From Thermopetrobacter sp. (GTDB lineage Bacteria > Pseudomonadota > Alphaproteobacteria > Rhizobiales > Aestuariivirgaceae), in the NCBI GenBank assembly GCA_011374735.1, contig DRPD01000132.1:1-9129 (forward strand): a DNA stretch of 9,129 nt, given 5' to 3'. The position numbers were made by a program, and so were the translations under genes. Position 1 is the stretch's first letter, and each line of letters begins with the position of its first letter. The notes under the pieces were generated by a model. The model was not told the origin of the DNA. It saw only the letters and a program-made list of their open reading frames with translations, and did not search any database. Below are positions 1-7,687 of this stretch, one piece after another.

Positions 1-431
1 AACTTCAGGCCATTGTCGATGGCCCAGTCGCCCACATAGTGCTCCAGGGCGTTGATGCCGACGTAGTCCTCGACCACGTTGCGGTTGCAGCCGTCCTCGC
101 ACGGGGCCGGGCAGACGCGGCCCATCACGGCCGGGAACGGGTTGGCCTTGCTCATGCGGCGGAAGGCGTATTCCTGCCAGCTCATGTTCTCGTCGGCCGG
201 CTTGTCCATGCCGCGGGCGATGGCCAGCCAGCCGCGGATGTCATGACCGGACGGACAGGAGGCGGAGCACGGCGGCGTCTTCACCACATAGGTGGGGCAC
301 TTGTAGGAGGTGTCGCCGACGAAGATCTTCTCCTCCAGATCCCAGTCCTTCGGGGTCTCGCCTTCCTCGAAGCGGCGGAACACCTGGCCGTCGGTCTTCG
401 GCAGGCCCTTCTTGTTGATCGCGGTCGTCAT
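1..431 (-). CDS. dsrL: DsrL, GltD-like iron-sulfur flavoprotein of the rDsr pathway (partial, N-terminal 143 residues)
   Basis: Family role: DsrL is a cytoplasmic FAD and Fe-S oxidoreductase related to the small subunit of glutamate synthase; in sulfur oxidisers it accepts electrons from DsrAB and reduces NAD(P)+. The window holds only the N-terminal Fe-S domain, as the frame is open to base 1. Visible cysteines are C45, C55, C59 and then C107, C111, C115 in GRVCPAPCEDGC, the GltD-type pattern for two [4Fe-4S] clusters; C59 lies in SASCPSGHDIRGW. The FAD- and NAD(P)H-binding domains and C-terminal ferredoxin domain expected of the family are outside the window. The ATG at 431 is chosen because GGAGGGAAAAGGAC precedes it directly. 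It lies 85 bp after dsrK on the same strand, as in other rDsr operons. The alternative, a generic GltD-like subunit, is unlikely given the position after dsrK. No frameshift is seen. Confidence 0.93.
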   Translation of the reverse strand, partial: MTTAINKKGLPKTDGQVFRRFEEGETPKDWDLEEKIFVGDTSYKCPTYVVKTPPCSASCPSGHDIRGWLAIARGMDKPADENMSWQEYAFRRMSKANPFPAVMGRVCPAPCEDGCNRNVVEDYVGINALEHYVGDWAIDNGLK

Positions 432-516
432 GTCCTTTTCCCTCCGTCACGGCGCGGACCGGTCGGCAACCATCACACGCCTTCATCGGTTGCGGTTGTC
501 AGCAGTTGCGAACTTC

Positions 517-2100
<1,584 letters not shown>

Positions 2101-2115
2101 TCCCGTTTGCCCGTC

Positions 2116-2874
2116 TCAACTCTTGTTCATGGCGGTGTCCTGACCGCCCTCGGCCTTCTCCATCCGCAACGCCCAGGCGGCGACATGACGCTTGTCGCGC
2201 GGGTTGTCGCGCTGGTTGCGGGTCGGCGAGAAGAATACGCCGGGCGCATGCAGCAGCTTGGAGAAGGGGAAAATCAGCATGAACAGCGCCACCAGCGTCA
2301 GGTGCACCAGCAGCGGCGCATCGGCCGGCAACGGCTGAATGTCGAAGCGCATCAAGCCGAGAAAGAAGGCCTTCACGGCGACGATGTCGGTGTGGCTGAC
2401 GAAACTCATCATCAGGCCGGAGAAGCCGATGGCGAGAAACAGCAGCAGCATCAGGTAGTCGGACGGCGCGGAGATGAAGCGCACCCGGGCGACGACGATG
2501 CGGCGCGCCAGCAGCCCCAGGCCGCCGAGCATGAAGGTGAGGCCGGCATACTTGCCAATCGGTTGGGCCAACGCGACGAGGGTGAACACCGGCTCCTGGA
2601 AATAGCGAACGTGGCGCAGAAAAATCAGCCACAGGGACATGTGGAAGACGATGCCGAACACCCAGATCCACTTGTTGGCCTTCCACAGGGATTCGAAGAA
2701 GACCACCTCCTTGAACAGGCGCCAGACGACACCACCCCAGGTGGTGGGGGCCGGCGTGGTCGGAATCTTCAATGGCGCCGGGGTCCTGGCATATTCCCAG
2801 ATGCGGTAGCCGACGCCGCCCACCAGCACGAGCGTCGCCACATAGAACAGCACTGCATAGATGGTGCTCAGCAC
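2116..2874 (-). CDS. dsrM: DsrM, NarI-like membrane cytochrome b subunit of DsrMKJOP
   Basis: Family role: DsrM is the di-haem b membrane anchor that links DsrK to the quinone pool. The 252-residue protein shows about five hydrophobic segments near residues 3-22, 69-87, 107-123, 139-160 and 187-206, followed by a basic, polar C-terminal tail, the layout of nitrate reductase gamma subunit NarI. Candidate haem ligands are H78 and H88 in the second segment and H191 and H209 around the last. Their spacings (10 and 18) equal those of the E. coli NarI ligands as I recall them (H56/H66 and H187/H205). H161 is an extra histidine near the fourth segment. The start is GTG at 2874, with GGAGG about nine bases upstream. 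It follows a 260-bp gap after dsrC, the longest inside the operon, and leads into dsrK after 15 bp. Identity is secure from fold, length and position directly before dsrK. Confidence 0.95.
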   Translation of the reverse strand: MLSTIYAVLFYVATLVLVGGVGYRIWEYARTPAPLKIPTTPAPTTWGGVVWRLFKEVVFFESLWKANKWIWVFGIVFHMSLWLIFLRHVRYFQEPVFTLVALAQPIGKYAGLTFMLGGLGLLARRIVVARVRFISAPSDYLMLLLFLAIGFSGLMMSFVSHTDIVAVKAFFLGLMRFDIQPLPADAPLLVHLTLVALFMLIFPFSKLLHAPGVFFSPTRNQRDNPRDKRHVAAWALRMEKAEGGQDTAMNKS

Positions 2875-3134
2875 TTTCGTCCGCCTCCACCCGTATCGGG
2901 GCTGTTTTCATGTTCATCCGGCAAGCCTGCGGCATAGCCGGTTCGCGCTTGCAATGCGCCATCGAGACGCCTTAACCCAAGACCGCAAGCCGCTCGACGC
3001 ACCTGACGCAAGAATGGCCCGCAGCATCGCGGTCGAGGCGAAGATCACCCGCCGCGCCTTGCGCACCCCCCTTGCGGGGCGGTGGCCGGCGGCGCGCCGG
3101 CACGCGCCGCCGATTGTTGGTCAGAGAATGCGCC
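2875..3134 (-). other. 260-bp gap between dsrC and dsrM
   Basis: No gene is seen here. The dsrC-proximal end holds the tandem hairpins at 3064-3112 and an ACAATC element at 3112-3117; the dsrM-proximal end holds the GGAGG ribosome site of dsrM. The middle, roughly 2900-3060, shows no clear sigma-70 promoter by eye and no further strong hairpin. It is the longest non-coding stretch inside the operon. Confidence 0.7.
3064..3112 (-). terminator. Tandem hairpins after dsrC, possible partial terminator or mRNA 3'-end stabiliser
   Basis: Reading the minus-strand transcript after the dsrC stop, a 10-bp stem (3103-3112 with 3087-3096, 6-nt loop) is followed at once by an 8-bp stem with one bulged base and a GCAA tetraloop (3081-3084 plus 3076-3079 with 3068-3071 plus 3064-3067). 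GCAA is a GNRA-type stable loop. No U-tract follows, so it is not a textbook intrinsic terminator. Its position fits attenuation between highly needed DsrC and the membrane-complex genes. Confidence 0.5.
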
Positions 3135-3467
3135 TCAGACGCAGCCGGTCGGCTTGGGCAGACCGGCGATCTTGCACGCCTGCTTGGCCGGGCCGTAGGG
3201 GAACAGCTCGTAGAGATACTTGTTGTTGCCCTTTTCCGGCCCGAACTTCTTCTTCATGGCCTTGACCAGCACGCGGATGGCCGGCGCGATCTGATACTCG
3301 TCGTAGTATTCGCGCAGGAAGTTGACCACTTCCCAGTGCTCTTCGGTCATGTCGATGTTCTCGGCCTTGGCGATCACCTCGGCGAGTTCCTTGCTCCACT
3401 CGCTCAGGTTGGTGATGTAGCCCTCTTCGTCGTGCTCGACGGTCTTGCCATTCACTTCGTAAGCCAT
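3135..3467 (-). CDS. dsrC: DsrC, sulfur-carrier protein with two redox cysteines
   Basis: Family role: DsrC (TusE/DsrC family) is a small soluble cytoplasmic protein that carries sulfur on its flexible C-terminal arm. It receives sulfur from DsrEFH and presents it to DsrAB; the resulting disulfide or trisulfide form is handled by DsrMK. The protein is 110 residues, normal for the family. The arm ends [13 protein letters not shown], giving C98 and the penultimate C109 with ten residues between, the two conserved cysteines that separate true DsrC from TusE and regulatory homologues with one. The ATG at 3467 is chosen because a strong AAAGGAGAGG lies 5 bases upstream and the protein then starts [11 protein letters not shown], a standard DsrC start. 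An in-frame extension to 3611 would overlap dsrH by 56 bp and gives unrelated residues. A gap of 88 bp separates it from dsrH. Hairpins follow the stop, which may set its high expression. Confidence 0.98.
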   Translation of the reverse strand: MAYEVNGKTVEHDEEGYITNLSEWSKELAEVIAKAENIDMTEEHWEVVNFLREYYDEYQIAPAIRVLVKAMKKKFGPEKGNNKYLYELFPYGPAKQACKIAGLPKPTGCV

Positions 3468-3555
3468 GTCAGCCTCTCCTTTCAGACTTGTTGAACGCCT
3501 TGCCTCTTTCCCGGCGATTGTTGGGGTTATGCCATACCCGGCACCCGCCGCCCGG
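3468..3555 (-). other. 88-bp gap between dsrH and dsrC
   Basis: The gap holds an ACAATC element (minus strand 3521-3516), a short interrupted inverted repeat just after the dsrH stop, and the strong AAAGGAGAGG ribosome site of dsrC. In A. vinosum dsrC is reported to have extra transcription of its own, so an internal start here is possible, but I see no clear promoter hexamers. Confidence 0.4.
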
Positions 3556-3861
3556 TCACAACCAGGCCTGGGTCTTGTCGGTCTGCTCCACCAGATCGAC
3601 GAAGCCGCCATAATCGACGACCTCGATGCCGTCGATCATCTTTTCGGCGCCGATGCCGCGCGCCTTCAGGTCGGCGGACAACGCCGCCACCTTGACGCCA
3701 TTGGCGGCGCTCAGCGCCTCGGCCGCCTTGCCGCCCTTGAGCACGGCATAGACGCCATCCTCGATCAGCAGCAGCGTGTCGCCGGCCCGCACGTGTTGCA
3801 GGCAGCTTTGCAGCGACGTGCATTGATAGGGCGATTTGTTCACGGTGTGCAAGAGTGCCAT
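3556..3861 (-). CDS. dsrH: DsrH, TusB-like subunit of the DsrEFH sulfur transferase
   Basis: Family role: DsrH is the smallest subunit of the cytoplasmic DsrE2F2H2 hexamer, homologous to TusB of the TusBCD thiouridine sulfur relay, and takes part in sulfur transfer towards DsrC. The protein is 101 residues, within the family range, and begins [20 protein letters not shown]. The cysteine reported as conserved in A. vinosum DsrH, Cys20, is present here as C20; C14 is a second cysteine nearby. The mid part ([16 protein letters not shown]) is the typical TusB/DsrH strand and loop. The ATG at 3861 is preceded by GGAGGGGCGGAACA, and the gene starts 15 bp after dsrF, so the two are translated as a tight pair. 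The stop is followed by 88 bp before dsrC. Confidence 0.95.
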   Translation of the reverse strand: MALLHTVNKSPYQCTSLQSCLQHVRAGDTLLLIEDGVYAVLKGGKAAEALSAANGVKVAALSADLKARGIGAEKMIDGIEVVDYGGFVDLVEQTDKTQAWL

Positions 3862-3876
3862 TGTTCCGCCCCTCCG

Positions 3877-4284
3877 TCAGAAGCTCAGAATCACATCACT
3901 GTCGGCCATGATGGCGGCCATTTCCTCGCGCGAGACGATACGGATGGAGGACTTCTCGGCCCAGTCGTCATCCTCGTCCTCGTAGGTCATCTCGATGAGG
4001 TCGCCTTCGGTCAGCCCGCGCTCCTCCAGCGCCTCGCGCTCGACATAGACCTTCTGCACGTCGTAGTCGCCCAGCGCGGTGAAGCTCGGCTGGAAGTTCT
4101 TCACGCCCAGCTCGCCGGTATCCCAGCCCTTGACGAGCTGAAACACGCCATCATCGACGAAAGCCAGGGCGACGTCCTGCTCGAAGGCGGCGCCGATGAG
4201 CACCACTTCCAGCGACTCCCAAGCATAGATGGTGCCATGAGGCGCCTTGCGGTTCACATAGAGAAACTTCTTCACATCCGACAT
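3877..4284 (-). CDS. dsrF: DsrF, TusC-like subunit of the DsrEFH sulfur transferase
   Basis: Family role: DsrF, homologous to TusC, is the middle subunit of the DsrE2F2H2 hexamer that hands sulfur to DsrC. The chosen protein is 135 residues and starts MSDVKKFLYVNRKAPHGT, the usual DsrF/TusC N-terminus. It contains no cysteine at all, so it cannot carry persulfide itself; this agrees with the view that DsrE and DsrH cysteines are the carriers. The ATG at 4284 is preferred over a TTG at 4302, because GGAGG lies just after the dsrE stop and nine bases before this ATG, and the longer form adds only MRRAER. The C-terminal third has a very acidic run (YEDEDDDW). The gap to dsrE is 14 bp and to dsrH 15 bp. 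Confidence 0.95.
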   Translation of the reverse strand: MSDVKKFLYVNRKAPHGTIYAWESLEVVLIGAAFEQDVALAFVDDGVFQLVKGWDTGELGVKNFQPSFTALGDYDVQKVYVEREALEERGLTEGDLIEMTYEDEDDDWAEKSSIRIVSREEMAAIMADSDVILSF

Positions 4285-4298
4285 CCGTTCCGCCCTCC

Positions 4299-4691
4299 TC
4301 AATCACCGAACGTGACCAGCCGATCGCACTGAATGCCGGCCTCGATGAGCTGACCCAGGCCGGAAATGCGGAAGCCCGGCGCGATGTTGTCGGCATCCTT
4401 GCCATGGCGGTTCTTCTCGTCCTCGTCGACGATGCCGCGGCGCTGGGCGGCGGCGACGCAGACCACCAGGTCGAGGCCGTGCTTTTCGGCCAGCTCGCTC
4501 CAGCGCTGCTGGATGTGGCGGTCGTCCTGCGGCGGCGTGGTCAGGCGCGTGCCGTTGTTGACGCCGTCATGATAGAAGAAGACGCGGAAAATCTCATGCC
4601 CTTTTTGCAGCGCCGCCACCGCGAAATTGTAAGCGGTGTCGGAGGCCTCATGCTGATAAGGGCCTTCGTATACGACTATTCCCAGTTTCAC
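4299..4691 (-). CDS. dsrE: DsrE, TusD-like catalytic subunit of the DsrEFH sulfur transferase
   Basis: Family role: DsrE, homologous to TusD, bears the active cysteine of the cytoplasmic DsrE2F2H2 complex and passes persulfide sulfur to DsrC; DsrEFH marks the oxidative version of the Dsr pathway. The protein is 130 residues, family-typical. The essential A. vinosum Cys78 is matched exactly by C78 in LVVCVAAAQRRGIVDE, and FFYHDGVNN is another family-conserved stretch. A second cysteine, C122, lies near the C-terminus. The start is GTG at 4691, with AGGGGA about nine bases upstream; the resulting MKLGIVVYEGPYQHEASD matches the start of known DsrE proteins. It follows dsrB after 115 bp and precedes dsrF by 14 bp. 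Confidence 0.96.
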   Translation of the reverse strand: MKLGIVVYEGPYQHEASDTAYNFAVAALQKGHEIFRVFFYHDGVNNGTRLTTPPQDDRHIQQRWSELAEKHGLDLVVCVAAAQRRGIVDEDEKNRHGKDADNIAPGFRISGLGQLIEAGIQCDRLVTFGD

Positions 4692-4760
4692 CTGCCTGTC
4701 CCCTGCTCGTCACCGAAGCAGCGCCCCGGCGATTGTCACAAGTCCCCTCGGGATGGTGAC

Positions 4761-4796
4761 GGGCCGGCGCCTTCCCCAGTCTCGCGACGCCGGCCC
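4761..4796 (-). other. Intercistronic hairpin between dsrB and dsrE
   Basis: A perfect 9-bp stem, GGGCCGGCG (4761-4769) with CGCCGGCCC (4788-4796), encloses an 18-nt loop just after the dsrB stop. No U-tract follows in the minus-strand direction. It may protect the dsrAB part of the message or slightly reduce read-through into dsrE. Confidence 0.55.
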
Positions 4797-4806
4797 TGCA
4801 TCATCG

Positions 4807-5889
4807 TCAGTATTGAATGTGCGTGGAGTGGTTGTGCGTCAGGCGCGCATAGGTCCACGTGTCGATGTGGTGCTTGACGAACGGCACGTCGATCAGCTCG
4901 AAGAAGCGCGGCCAACCGATGCGGCCGATCCACTCGCCCATGCGCTCCCAATCCCTGGCGTTCTCCTTGTAGGCGCGCAGGATCTTCATCACCACCTCGC
5001 CGACTTCCGGCCAGCGCGGCGGGTTGTTGGGCAGGCCGGCCACCACCAGCTTGTGGAAGGTCGGCTTGGAGCGGGCGTTGGAGTGCTTGCCGCCGACCCA
5101 CACGGCGATGCGGGTCTCTTCCTTGCCGTTGATCTGCATCGGCGGGCACGGCGCGTAGCAGGCGCCGCAGCAGATGCACTTCTTCTCGTCCACCTCCAGC
5201 GACGGCTTGCCGTTGACCAGGGCCGGGCGAATGGCCGCCACCGGGCAGCGGGCCACCACGGCCGGGCGCTCGCAGACGTTGGCCACCAGCTCGTGATTGA
5301 TGCGCGGCGGCTTGGTGTATTGCACGTTGATGGCGATGTCGCCCTGGCCGCCGCAGTTGATCTGGCAACACGAGGTGGTGATGCGCACGCGGTTGGGCAT
5401 GTCCTCGTTGACGAATTCCTCATACATGAGGTCCATCATGGACTTCACGACGCCGGAGGCGTCGGTGCCCGGAATGTCGCAGTGCAGCCAGCCCTGGGTG
5501 TGCGAGATCATGGAGACGGAGTTGCCGGTGCCGCCGACCGGGAAGCCTTCCTTGTTCAGCTCCTCGATGAGCGGCTCGACGTTCTCCTCCTTCTCCAGCA
5601 GGAACTCGATGTTGGAGCGGGTGGTGAAGCGCACGTGGCCGTCGGCATACTTGTCGGCGATGTCACACAGCTTGCGGATGGTGAACACATCCATCTGGCG
5701 CTGGGTGCCGGCGCGCACGGTGTGGATCTTGTCGCCGGACTTGGCGACATGCACCAGAACACCGGGGCGGGGACGGTAATGATAATCCCACTGGCCGTAG
5801 TTCTTCTTCATGATGGGGTGCATGTACTGGAACGGATCCGGCACACCCACTTCATCAGGCATGCGAGGCTTCTCGGCAGCTTCGCTCAT
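4807..5889 (-). CDS. dsrB: DsrB, beta subunit of reverse dissimilatory sulfite reductase
   Basis: Family role: with DsrA it forms the cytoplasmic alpha2beta2 siroheme sulfite reductase, here probably running towards sulfite. The protein is 360 residues, normal for DsrB. It shows the DsrB signature HTQGWLHCDIPGTDASG (residues 130-146, with C137), the siroheme-side cysteine group C174-C175-C179 (SCCQINCGG), CPVAAI with C215, and an inserted ferredoxin domain with C238, C241, C244 and C248 (CICCGACYAPC) plus an extra C240. The ATG at 5889 is chosen because GGAGGGAAGAAC precedes it; a longer in-frame reading to 5937 adds 16 residues with no ribosome site and runs into the dsrA-dsrB hairpin. The gap to dsrA is 78 bp. 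No internal break is seen. Confidence 0.98.
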   Translation of the reverse strand: MSEAAEKPRMPDEVGVPDPFQYMHPIMKKNYGQWDYHYRPRPGVLVHVAKSGDKIHTVRAGTQRQMDVFTIRKLCDIADKYADGHVRFTTRSNIEFLLEKEENVEPLIEELNKEGFPVGGTGNSVSMISHTQGWLHCDIPGTDASGVVKSMMDLMYEEFVNEDMPNRVRITTSCCQINCGGQGDIAINVQYTKPPRINHELVANVCERPAVVARCPVAAIRPALVNGKPSLEVDEKKCICCGACYAPCPPMQINGKEETRIAVWVGGKHSNARSKPTFHKLVVAGLPNNPPRWPEVGEVVMKILRAYKENARDWERMGEWIGRIGWPRFFELIDVPFVKHHIDTWTYARLTHNHSTHIQY

Positions 5890-5915
5890 GTTCTTCCCTC
5901 CAGTTGATATCAAGA

Positions 5916-5949
5916 CCGCCCCGGCTGGCTGTCCCACCGGCCGGGGCGG
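5916..5949 (-). other. Intercistronic hairpin between dsrA and dsrB
   Basis: A perfect 10-bp GC-rich stem (5916-5925 with 5940-5949) encloses a 14-nt loop in the 78-bp dsrA-dsrB gap. On the minus-strand transcript it is followed by TCTTGATATC with no U-tract, so it is unlikely to be a strong terminator. A role in mRNA stability or processing is more likely. Confidence 0.6.
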
Positions 5950-5967
5950 CGTGTTTGCAGCGCGAGA

Positions 5968-7230
5968 TTACTCGGCGGCCTCCTTGGCGCCCTTCTTGGC
6001 GCGCGCCTTCTCGATTTCGTCCTGGAAATCGTCGGTGCGCACGAAGGACACCTGGCGCGGATGCAGCACCATGTTCGGATCCGGATCGACGCCGATGGCC
6101 TCCAGGAAGGCCGGCAGGCCGATGCGGTCGATGGTCTCGCCGACGCGCTCGTGCTCCAGCGCGTTGTCGGCGAAGAAGTCGATGACCTCGCCGGCGAACT
6201 CGACCAGCTCCTCGAAGTCCTCTTCGGTCTCCAGCTTGATGAACGGCTTGATCACCGTGCCCATCAGGTCGCCGATCTTCAAGGTGCGCTTGCCACCGAT
6301 GAGGATCACCGCGCCCTTGTCGTCACCGGGCGACAGGGCCTCGTTGAGCACGTTCAGGCAGTGCATGCAGCGCACGCAGGACTTGTTGTCGACCGACAGG
6401 GTGTCGTCGTCATTGAGCTTCAGGGACTTCGACGGGCACATGCCGACCACGTGGTCGTTGATGTAGTCGCGGCCCAGCTCCTCAACGTATTCCTTGACGC
6501 GCTCCTGATCCACCTTCATGTCGTCGCGCCAGGTGCCGATGACGGCGAAGTCGGCGCGGTGGATGGCGTTCACGCAGTCGTTCGGGCAGCCGGAGAACTT
6601 GAACTTGAACTTGTAGGGCAGCGCCGGACGATGCATCTCGTCGAGATACTCGTTGATGATCATGCGGTGCGCCTTGACCTCGTCGTAGCACGACATCTCG
6701 CAGCGGGCATGGCCGACGCAGTTCATGGAGGTGCGAAGCGCCGGGCCGGCGCCGCCGAGGTCGAAGCCCAGCTCATTGAGGGCGTCGAAGGCCGGCTGCA
6801 CGTTCTCCGAGGAAGCGCCCTGGAACATGATGTCGCCGGACTGGCCATGGAAGGCGATCAGACCGGAGCCGTATTTCTCCCAGATATCGCACATCTTGCG
6901 CAGCACGTCGGTGTCGTAGTGCATGCCGGCCGGCGGCATCACGCGCAGGGTGTGGAACTCCGAAGAAGCCGGGAACTTGTCGGCCACCTCCGAGAAGCGC
7001 GGGATCACGCCGCCGCCATAGCCCATGACGGTGATGGTGCCGCCCTTCCAGAAGCCGAGGCGCTCCTCATAGGAATGCTCCAGCTGACCCAGCAGGTCAT
7101 TGGCGATCGGCGCATAACGCTCGCCGGAATCGCGCAGACGCTTCAGGCCGGTGACGAAAGACGGCCACGGCCCGCTTTCCAGCTCGTCGAGCTTCGGCGT
7201 GGCGTGCGGCTTGAATTCCTGATTCGACAT
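5968..7230 (-). CDS. dsrA: DsrA, alpha subunit of reverse dissimilatory sulfite reductase
   Basis: Family role: DsrA is the siroheme-binding catalytic subunit of cytoplasmic DsrAB. In this dsrEFH/dsrL context it oxidises DsrC-bound or reduced sulfur to sulfite. The protein is 420 residues, as expected. The siroheme-[4Fe-4S] motifs are C171-x5-C177 (CVGHARC) and C215-x3-C219 (CPNDC). The ferredoxin domain lies between, with C265 (GMCPSKSL) and C285, C288, C291 (CVRCMHC). The N-terminal substrate-channel region has LRVMPPAGMHY and FHGQSGDIMFQG, both typical of DsrA. The ATG at 7230 has GGGAG eight bases upstream; a GTG three codons earlier (7239) is possible but sits on that ribosome site. It is the first gene of the operon, preceded by a long regulatory gap shared with a divergent gene. 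Confidence 0.98.
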   Translation of the reverse strand: MSNQEFKPHATPKLDELESGPWPSFVTGLKRLRDSGERYAPIANDLLGQLEHSYEERLGFWKGGTITVMGYGGGVIPRFSEVADKFPASSEFHTLRVMPPAGMHYDTDVLRKMCDIWEKYGSGLIAFHGQSGDIMFQGASSENVQPAFDALNELGFDLGGAGPALRTSMNCVGHARCEMSCYDEVKAHRMIINEYLDEMHRPALPYKFKFKFSGCPNDCVNAIHRADFAVIGTWRDDMKVDQERVKEYVEELGRDYINDHVVGMCPSKSLKLNDDDTLSVDNKSCVRCMHCLNVLNEALSPGDDKGAVILIGGKRTLKIGDLMGTVIKPFIKLETEEDFEELVEFAGEVIDFFADNALEHERVGETIDRIGLPAFLEAIGVDPDPNMVLHPRQVSFVRTDDFQDEIEKARAKKGAKEAAE

Positions 7231-7307
7231 GAAAGTCACTCCCTCTTTCCGTTTTGCCTGGCGGCGGGTCGGGCCCGGAAGACCCTCAATCCCTCAGATT
7301 GTTGCGC

Positions 7308-7318
7308 TCAGGACCTGA
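7308..7318. repeat. 11-bp palindrome near candidate P2 start
   Basis: TCAGGACCTGA is an odd-length perfect palindrome with a central A. It overlaps the predicted P2 start and could be an operator or a chance inverted repeat. Confidence 0.3.
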
Positions 7319-7322
7319 CAGT

Positions 7323-7351
7323 TAAACATCGCAAGAGCGAAAGCTTGTCAA
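7323..7351 (-). promoter_or_regulatory. Candidate dsr operon promoter P2 with perfect TTGACA
   Basis: On the minus strand a consensus -35, TTGACA (7351-7346), is followed after 17 bp by TGTTTA (7328-7323), a poor -10. Alphaproteobacterial promoters often keep a good -35 with a weak -10, so this is a reasonable alternative or second start nearer dsrA. The start would fall near 7316, inside the TCAGGACCTGA palindrome at 7308-7318. Confidence 0.33.
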
Positions 7352-7480
7352 CTCGCTTACGTTCCCCTGAACCGTTCACATCGGGCCCGATCATGGGCCG
7401 AAGGAACTTTACCATCAGAACCTCTGGCGCGCACCCCGCCCTGATGGCCCTTGCCGTCAAGCGGAAACGATGCGAGAGGC

Positions 7481-7510
7481 TCTATAGCACAAGACATCTT
7501 CATATTCCAA
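7481..7510 (-). promoter_or_regulatory. Candidate dsr operon promoter P1
   Basis: On the minus strand, TTGGAA (7510-7505) and TATAGA (7486-7481) are 18 bp apart, and a TG one base before the -10 makes it an extended -10 (TGCTATAGA). Each hexamer matches four of six sigma-70 positions. It lies in the AT-rich island. Transcription would start near 7474, about 240 nt before dsrA. This is a pattern match only. Confidence 0.4.
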
Positions 7511-7527
7511 TATGCATATTCGATAAT
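7499..7527 (+). promoter_or_regulatory. Candidate promoter for the dioxygenase operon
   Basis: On the plus strand, TTCATA (7499-7504) and GATAAT (7522-7527) are spaced by 17 bp; the -10 matches five of six consensus bases and the -35 four. It interleaves with the opposite-strand candidate P1, and a 12-bp palindrome lies between its two hexamers. The implied leader is about 155 nt. This is a pattern match only. Confidence 0.4.
7509..7520. repeat. AT-rich 12-bp palindrome, possible operator
   Basis: AATATGCATATT is a perfect palindrome. The direct repeat CATATTC occurs at 7501-7507 and again at 7515-7521, overlapping it. It lies within both divergent promoter candidates, a good site for a shared regulator. 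It does not match the FNR or Fur consensus that I can recall. Function is inferred from position only. Confidence 0.45.
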
Positions 7528-7687
7528 TTACAAGAAACCGGCGCACCCTTATGCTTAAAGTGCGGAATCGGCGGTGATTTTCCCGGATCGCGAAACGTCC
7601 CACGGCACGATTCAGCGGCCGCAGAAGCGCCGTCACCGGGCACTTTCGGCGGCCTCCCGGTCGTTGTCGCAGACAAGGAGCCACGGC

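Larger units (their letters stand above)
7231..7687. other. Divergent intergenic region between dsrA and the dioxygenase gene
   Basis: This 457-bp stretch holds no convincing gene. It contains an AT-rich island at about 7480-7530 inside GC-rich DNA, candidate promoters for both directions, a second candidate dsr promoter near 7323-7351, and inverted repeats. The clearest repeats are the palindrome at 7509-7520, the palindrome at 7308-7318, a stem 7384-7388/7395-7399, and a stem 7412-7418/7441-7447. If dsr transcription begins near 7474, the leader before dsrA is about 240 nt and includes the last two stems. Short open frames across it have no ribosome sites. Confidence 0.8.

Noticed and set aside
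457..493. GACCGGTC palindrome and a 6-bp GCAACC/GGTTGC inverted repeat in the dsrK-dsrL gap
   Set aside because: Both are short and expected by chance in GC-rich DNA, and the stem has a 16-nt loop; not strong enough to call a functional hairpin.
2875..2962. Minus-strand frame starting at 2962 that enters dsrM out of frame
   Set aside because: Its protein turns into a proline-, arginine- and histidine-rich shadow once inside dsrM, while the dsrM frame has clear membrane segments and haem histidines.
3468..3611. N-terminal extension of dsrC to an upstream in-frame start at 3611
   Set aside because: It would overlap dsrH, adds residues unlike any DsrC, and the start at 3467 has a very strong ribosome site and the usual DsrC N-terminus.
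5890..5937. Longer dsrB start at 5937
   Set aside because: The extra 16 residues come from the hairpin region of the gap with no ribosome site; GGAGG directly precedes the ATG at 5889.
7574..7687. Upstream in-frame ATG for the dioxygenase
   Set aside because: It has no ribosome site and gives an arginine-rich lead without family resemblance; AAGGAG precedes the ATG at 7688.
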